Shown piece after piece: positions 60,266-64,000 of a stretch of 64,000 nucleotides of DNA (position 1 is its first letter; each line of letters starts with the position of its first letter). The notes under the pieces are model-generated. The model saw nothing but the letters and a program-made list of their open reading frames with translations. It was not told the DNA's origin and did no database searches. This DNA comes from Beta vulgaris subsp. vulgaris (Eukaryota > Streptophyta > Magnoliopsida > Caryophyllales > Amaranthaceae), in the NCBI RefSeq assembly GCF_026745355.1, contig NC_079203.1, positions 42,270,492 to 42,334,491 on the forward strand. Reading direction: 5' to 3'. The translations under genes and the position numbers were made by a program.

Positions 60266-63200
60266 AAACAAGTTGTGAGGGGTAAAGAGCAAAATTGGAT
60301 AAATATATACTAATATATTAAATTAAAAGACGTTTCTAATTAAACAAATAAGCAAGGAACGGTGCCACATGGGGTTCTCCTTCGTTGTACTCCATGTAAT
60401 TTAGATATAGTAAAAAAATTAGAAATTGCATAGATTTTGCGATTTCAAATTTATATAATAAAGTCTTAACAATTAGACTAAGTGATATTTAGTGCTATCA
60501 TCTTAAAGTAAAATATCAATAAATGAAATTTTTCCTTACATGGAAAAGAGTCCGAGATTAATAACTAGTTCGAACATTAATAACAATTCAATTATTGAAT
60601 GTAAACGGAATGTTGGACGTATTGACGAGATATGTGAACAAAATCTTAACACAAGAGTGCAAGACCCCTTGATCTTGCTCTAACTCTCACAACCTTATCT
60701 CCATTACATAAGTGAAGGGCAGAGGCATGGTGTTCCACTATTAAAATGACTATAATATTCTTGTTTTTCTAATTACAATCATTTTGTTTAAAAATTTTAT
60801 ATAATAATGGGTAATCGATCAATCAAAATATTAGTCATTATTTTTAAAAAAACTCAAATTAGAAAAACTTATAATTTTAGGTTAAAAAATAAACTAAAAA
60901 AGTTACAAAAAAAAAAGCAAAGATAACATATTCATTTAAGAATGTCAAAATCTTCCATCAAAAGAAAAAATTGTCAAAATAAAAATCAGAAATATATTTC
61001 CACACCATCAAAAGTCATGTAAAGAAATGATCATTTTAATGGGTTTATATATATAATTTAAATCTGTATAAGTCAATTACATATCGAATAATAAGGTTAG
61101 ATCAAGACAATGTACTACATTTGAAGTTTTAGCTATATTATCAATGATAGATAAATAAGAGTTAGAATTGAAAATAGTTCACAATCAAAATTCAAAAGAA
61201 GATAAAAGAAAAACACAAAGATATAAAGGTAATCTTTGCAATTATGGTAAACATAGATTTGAATCAGATTTGGGATCAGAAAAAGCAAAAAAAAAAATAA
61301 ATAGAAAAGAAATATTCTTTTTTATTTGAATTCCACGTAAGATTAATATATTTTTGCAATTATGAGCTAATCTGGAAATCATATTTGATAAACCTGACAA
61401 ATGAGGTGATTATATAATATTCTTATGGACATTTTTTTAGTACTATGTTTAAAATATTAATTATAAATGCATGCTTTCTTTAACTACTGTAATTCTGTTC
61501 TATTTAACTTATTTTTACTTATCAGAATTTATTTATGTTGAAATAACTTCTAATAAGTTGAACAAAATAGAGTCTTTACTGGAAAAAAAAAACTGTCAAC
61601 GTAAATTATAGTGAGTTGTCGCTATATGTATTGTGTGCATGTAAAACTAACTACTCGATATTACAAAATATCACAATGAAAAAATTATTGTTGCGAGCAT
61701 CTTATGCTTAAAAAGCTATAAGTTATAAGTATTGCATTACCCATTACATTAATAGTGTTACTGCTGTCTGCTTAAACTTTTATAGAACTAGCTAAAAGTA
61801 ATTAATTTTTAGCATTTATTGACGACTTAGCAATTGTTCGTAAAACTAGTCATACAAGATCGAGGATGTCACGACTCACGAGCATAAATAGGAATAATAA
61901 CTCCTTGTTAGTTGGTGTACTTACGACTTACACATGTATGTGATGTCTTCATGAGGAAGAGGGCAGCATAGAAGAGTAAACTGATCCAAATATACTCTGA
62001 TATCATTCAAGTACTCATTGACTTTATGTGAGAGCTCTTAGCTCTTCTGATTTATGGTTTTGAAATCATCAAATTGACCTTCAACAGTTTTGACCTGACC
62101 ATCATGATTTTGCAAAGGTGTTTATGAGAGTTTAATTTCACGTCTTTGATGGTTTGGAAAGGAGATATGTGTAGCTGCGTAGTGGTGTCAAAACAGGTTA
62201 TCAAACAGGTTCTGGGTATACCCACGGCGAACCAGGTCATACCCGGACAGGTCAGGATTCTGATTGTCAGTGTCCCAGGTCATGACTGGTCAGGTTTTGT
62301 TCAACTGGGTCGAACACATTTGAATCATTGGATTCCCGGGTGCCGAACAGGTCTGAACGTTCCATTTACAAGCCGATCCAATCCCGGATATGATCACCCG
62401 TTGATATTTTTTTGCCGGGTTTGCGCGGTCGTATTTAGGTTTCATGTACGGTTGCTTAAGTCAAATGTACTCGGGTTGAATTAGTAATGACCTTGTTCGA
62501 TCATTGTGAAACATCGGGTCCATTCGCATACATCCATCAACTTCGGGTAACTCCTGTCGGCATCTTGATTTTGTTATGTATTTTGTAAACGAATCATATT
62601 AATAAAAGTATTAAGATCGACATATATATAACATATGTGTGGTGCGATAAATATATGGATGACAAAAAAAAACACTATATTGATTACCGTGATGTTTAGT
62701 GTATTCTCTTAGTCAACTCTTATTTCGAATAATCAACTGCGTAAAACCACTCTAATGAGTAATGGAGTAGAACGACTATTCATATGTTTTAATATTATAT
62801 ATCATAACCAACGATAATAATAATAGTAGACGATTAATTTCAAACTTTATATTAATGATTTATTATTATAAGCATTATGATTGATATATAAGGTAAATAG
62901 CTATGATGGTAATGAGAATAAAATACTAATAAACATAAAGCGACAATGATAATAGGTAAAAATACAAATAATAACAGTAATAGTAACAAGGCTAACAATA
63001 GCAATAGGAATACAAATAAGAACGGAATACTAACAATAATATAATATAAACACTAATATGTTGAATCATTTTAATATAAATTGATATCAAAATAATTGTA
63101 AAACCAATCTAATACTCTATTGATTATAAATTAGTATAACGACTCTTAATATGTTATAATACTTTAACAAATGACAATCATACATTCATGTGTTTACAAC

Positions 63201-64000
63201 GACGGTTCATATGAGGCCTAAGTGATTATAACGAGGTCGGATTCATAAGTTGCACAACCATATAGTAACTTAACACTTAGTCAGTTACTCGGTTATTCCC
63301 TTGCCCTAAGCATTATCATTTCTTAAATCTCTATCATTGACCAAAAAAAATACGATATAATGTGATCATAATTGGTGATAATGATGATTAAAGTCGATCA
63401 ACACAAGCTAATACGAGATAAACGTGACGGAAGCCAATGTAGGGGTAATCACTAGGCTAAACTAAATTAGTACATAGATTAATGTATTGCATTTCGACTA
63501 TATGTCAATGTATAGATAGTGTATAGATCAATGTATTACATTTCTAGCTAGTATACATTAGTATAAAACAAAGATAACAAATGGATTAGTGTATAGATTA
63601 GTCAATGTAAGTGGGTAATCATTATGATAATCGTCCTGAGTGTAATGCGTTCATAAACAAAGAAATCTACTTGAATGATTCAATTACATATTATACTAAA
63701 CGAATGTGTCAATGGTAGTTGATAGGCTAATTAAGATAACAATACAATATTTGAGTTAATCGTCTTTATAAGAAATGCATTTTGAAACAAAAAACATCTA
63801 CTTGAGCTATATGTCTTAACTTTGTATATAGTGACTATAAACAAACTTTTATCAGTAGACTTAAATACTTTAGTACGATATAATAATATTGGAATCATTC
63901 TAACTAATACGCGATTGATTATTAATGAGTATAACTCTTAATATGTTTAATAGCATAACTAACGATAATAATAATGAATATTATATATTAACTACGAATA
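60266..64000. other. Gene-free AT-rich stretch to the window end
   Basis: No coding region recognised. Short ORFs near 62050-62480 lie in degenerate sequence built on 'caggtc' and 'acccgg' words, like decayed subterminal repeats of a transposon. From about 62800 there are many ATA/AAT-rich short repeats ('aataataat'). Confidence 0.55.

Noticed and set aside
62052..62484. ORFs of 62 and 112 codons on opposite strands
   Set aside because: No motif, no splice context; the sequence is made of short 'caggtc/cccgg' repeats and looks like decayed transposon DNA.

Overview
The window is plant nuclear DNA: AT-rich, with intron-containing genes that use GT/AG junctions, plastid-targeted proteins, a cytochrome-b5 fused lipid desaturase, and a dense load of transposable elements. 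The genes point to a eudicot. The 482-residue UDP-sulfoquinovose synthase and the repeat style would suit Caryophyllales (spinach or beet relatives), but that is inference.

Four genes look intact. (1) A 145-residue plastid membrane protein of unknown function (15633-16070) has a spliced 5' UTR exon. (2) An alpha/beta hydrolase of 305 residues has seven coding exons (18479-33671); its 10.8-kb first intron holds two nested Copia retrotransposons. (3) SQD1, the sulfolipid enzyme UDP-sulfoquinovose synthase, has two coding exons on the minus strand (38568-36786). (4) A single-exon sphingolipid delta-8 desaturase (56004-57350) has a TATA box and an upstream ORF. Two lipid enzymes share the window, but nothing in the sequence shows co-regulation.

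The rest is mainly mobile DNA. 1-190: end of a Copia-like LTR. 1134-7573: an LTR element lodged in a (TTA)n microsatellite; its left LTR holds a Helitron (1379-1930) and its gag-like region holds a solo LTR (3620-6101). 8096-8280: a SINE. 8313-12415: a Helitron with a decayed PIF1-type helicase and a nested Stowaway MITE. 16784-17391 and 34145-35477: short non-LTR retroelements with long target-site duplications. 18773-28149: Copia within the LTR of an older Copia. 35859-36420: fold-back repeats. 39563-40181: a hAT-like MITE. 41182-41701: a small Helitron. 41850-42190: an inverted minisatellite. 42232-42743: an amino-acid-permease gene fragment split by a PPR-gene fragment. 43087-50010: a recent Copia element with a hAT MITE in its right LTR. 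51537-52150: an expanded (TTA)n array. 52534-55077: several MITEs. 57361-64000: no recognisable gene beyond short repeats.

The most unusual object is the permease/PPR chimera at 42.2-42.75 kb. The PPR piece is flanked by an 18-bp near-identical duplication of permease sequence and keeps what looks like the start of an intron. This suggests DNA-level capture of two unrelated host genes. I saw no tRNA, rRNA or CRISPR array. Boundaries and frames were worked out by eye; no database search was run.
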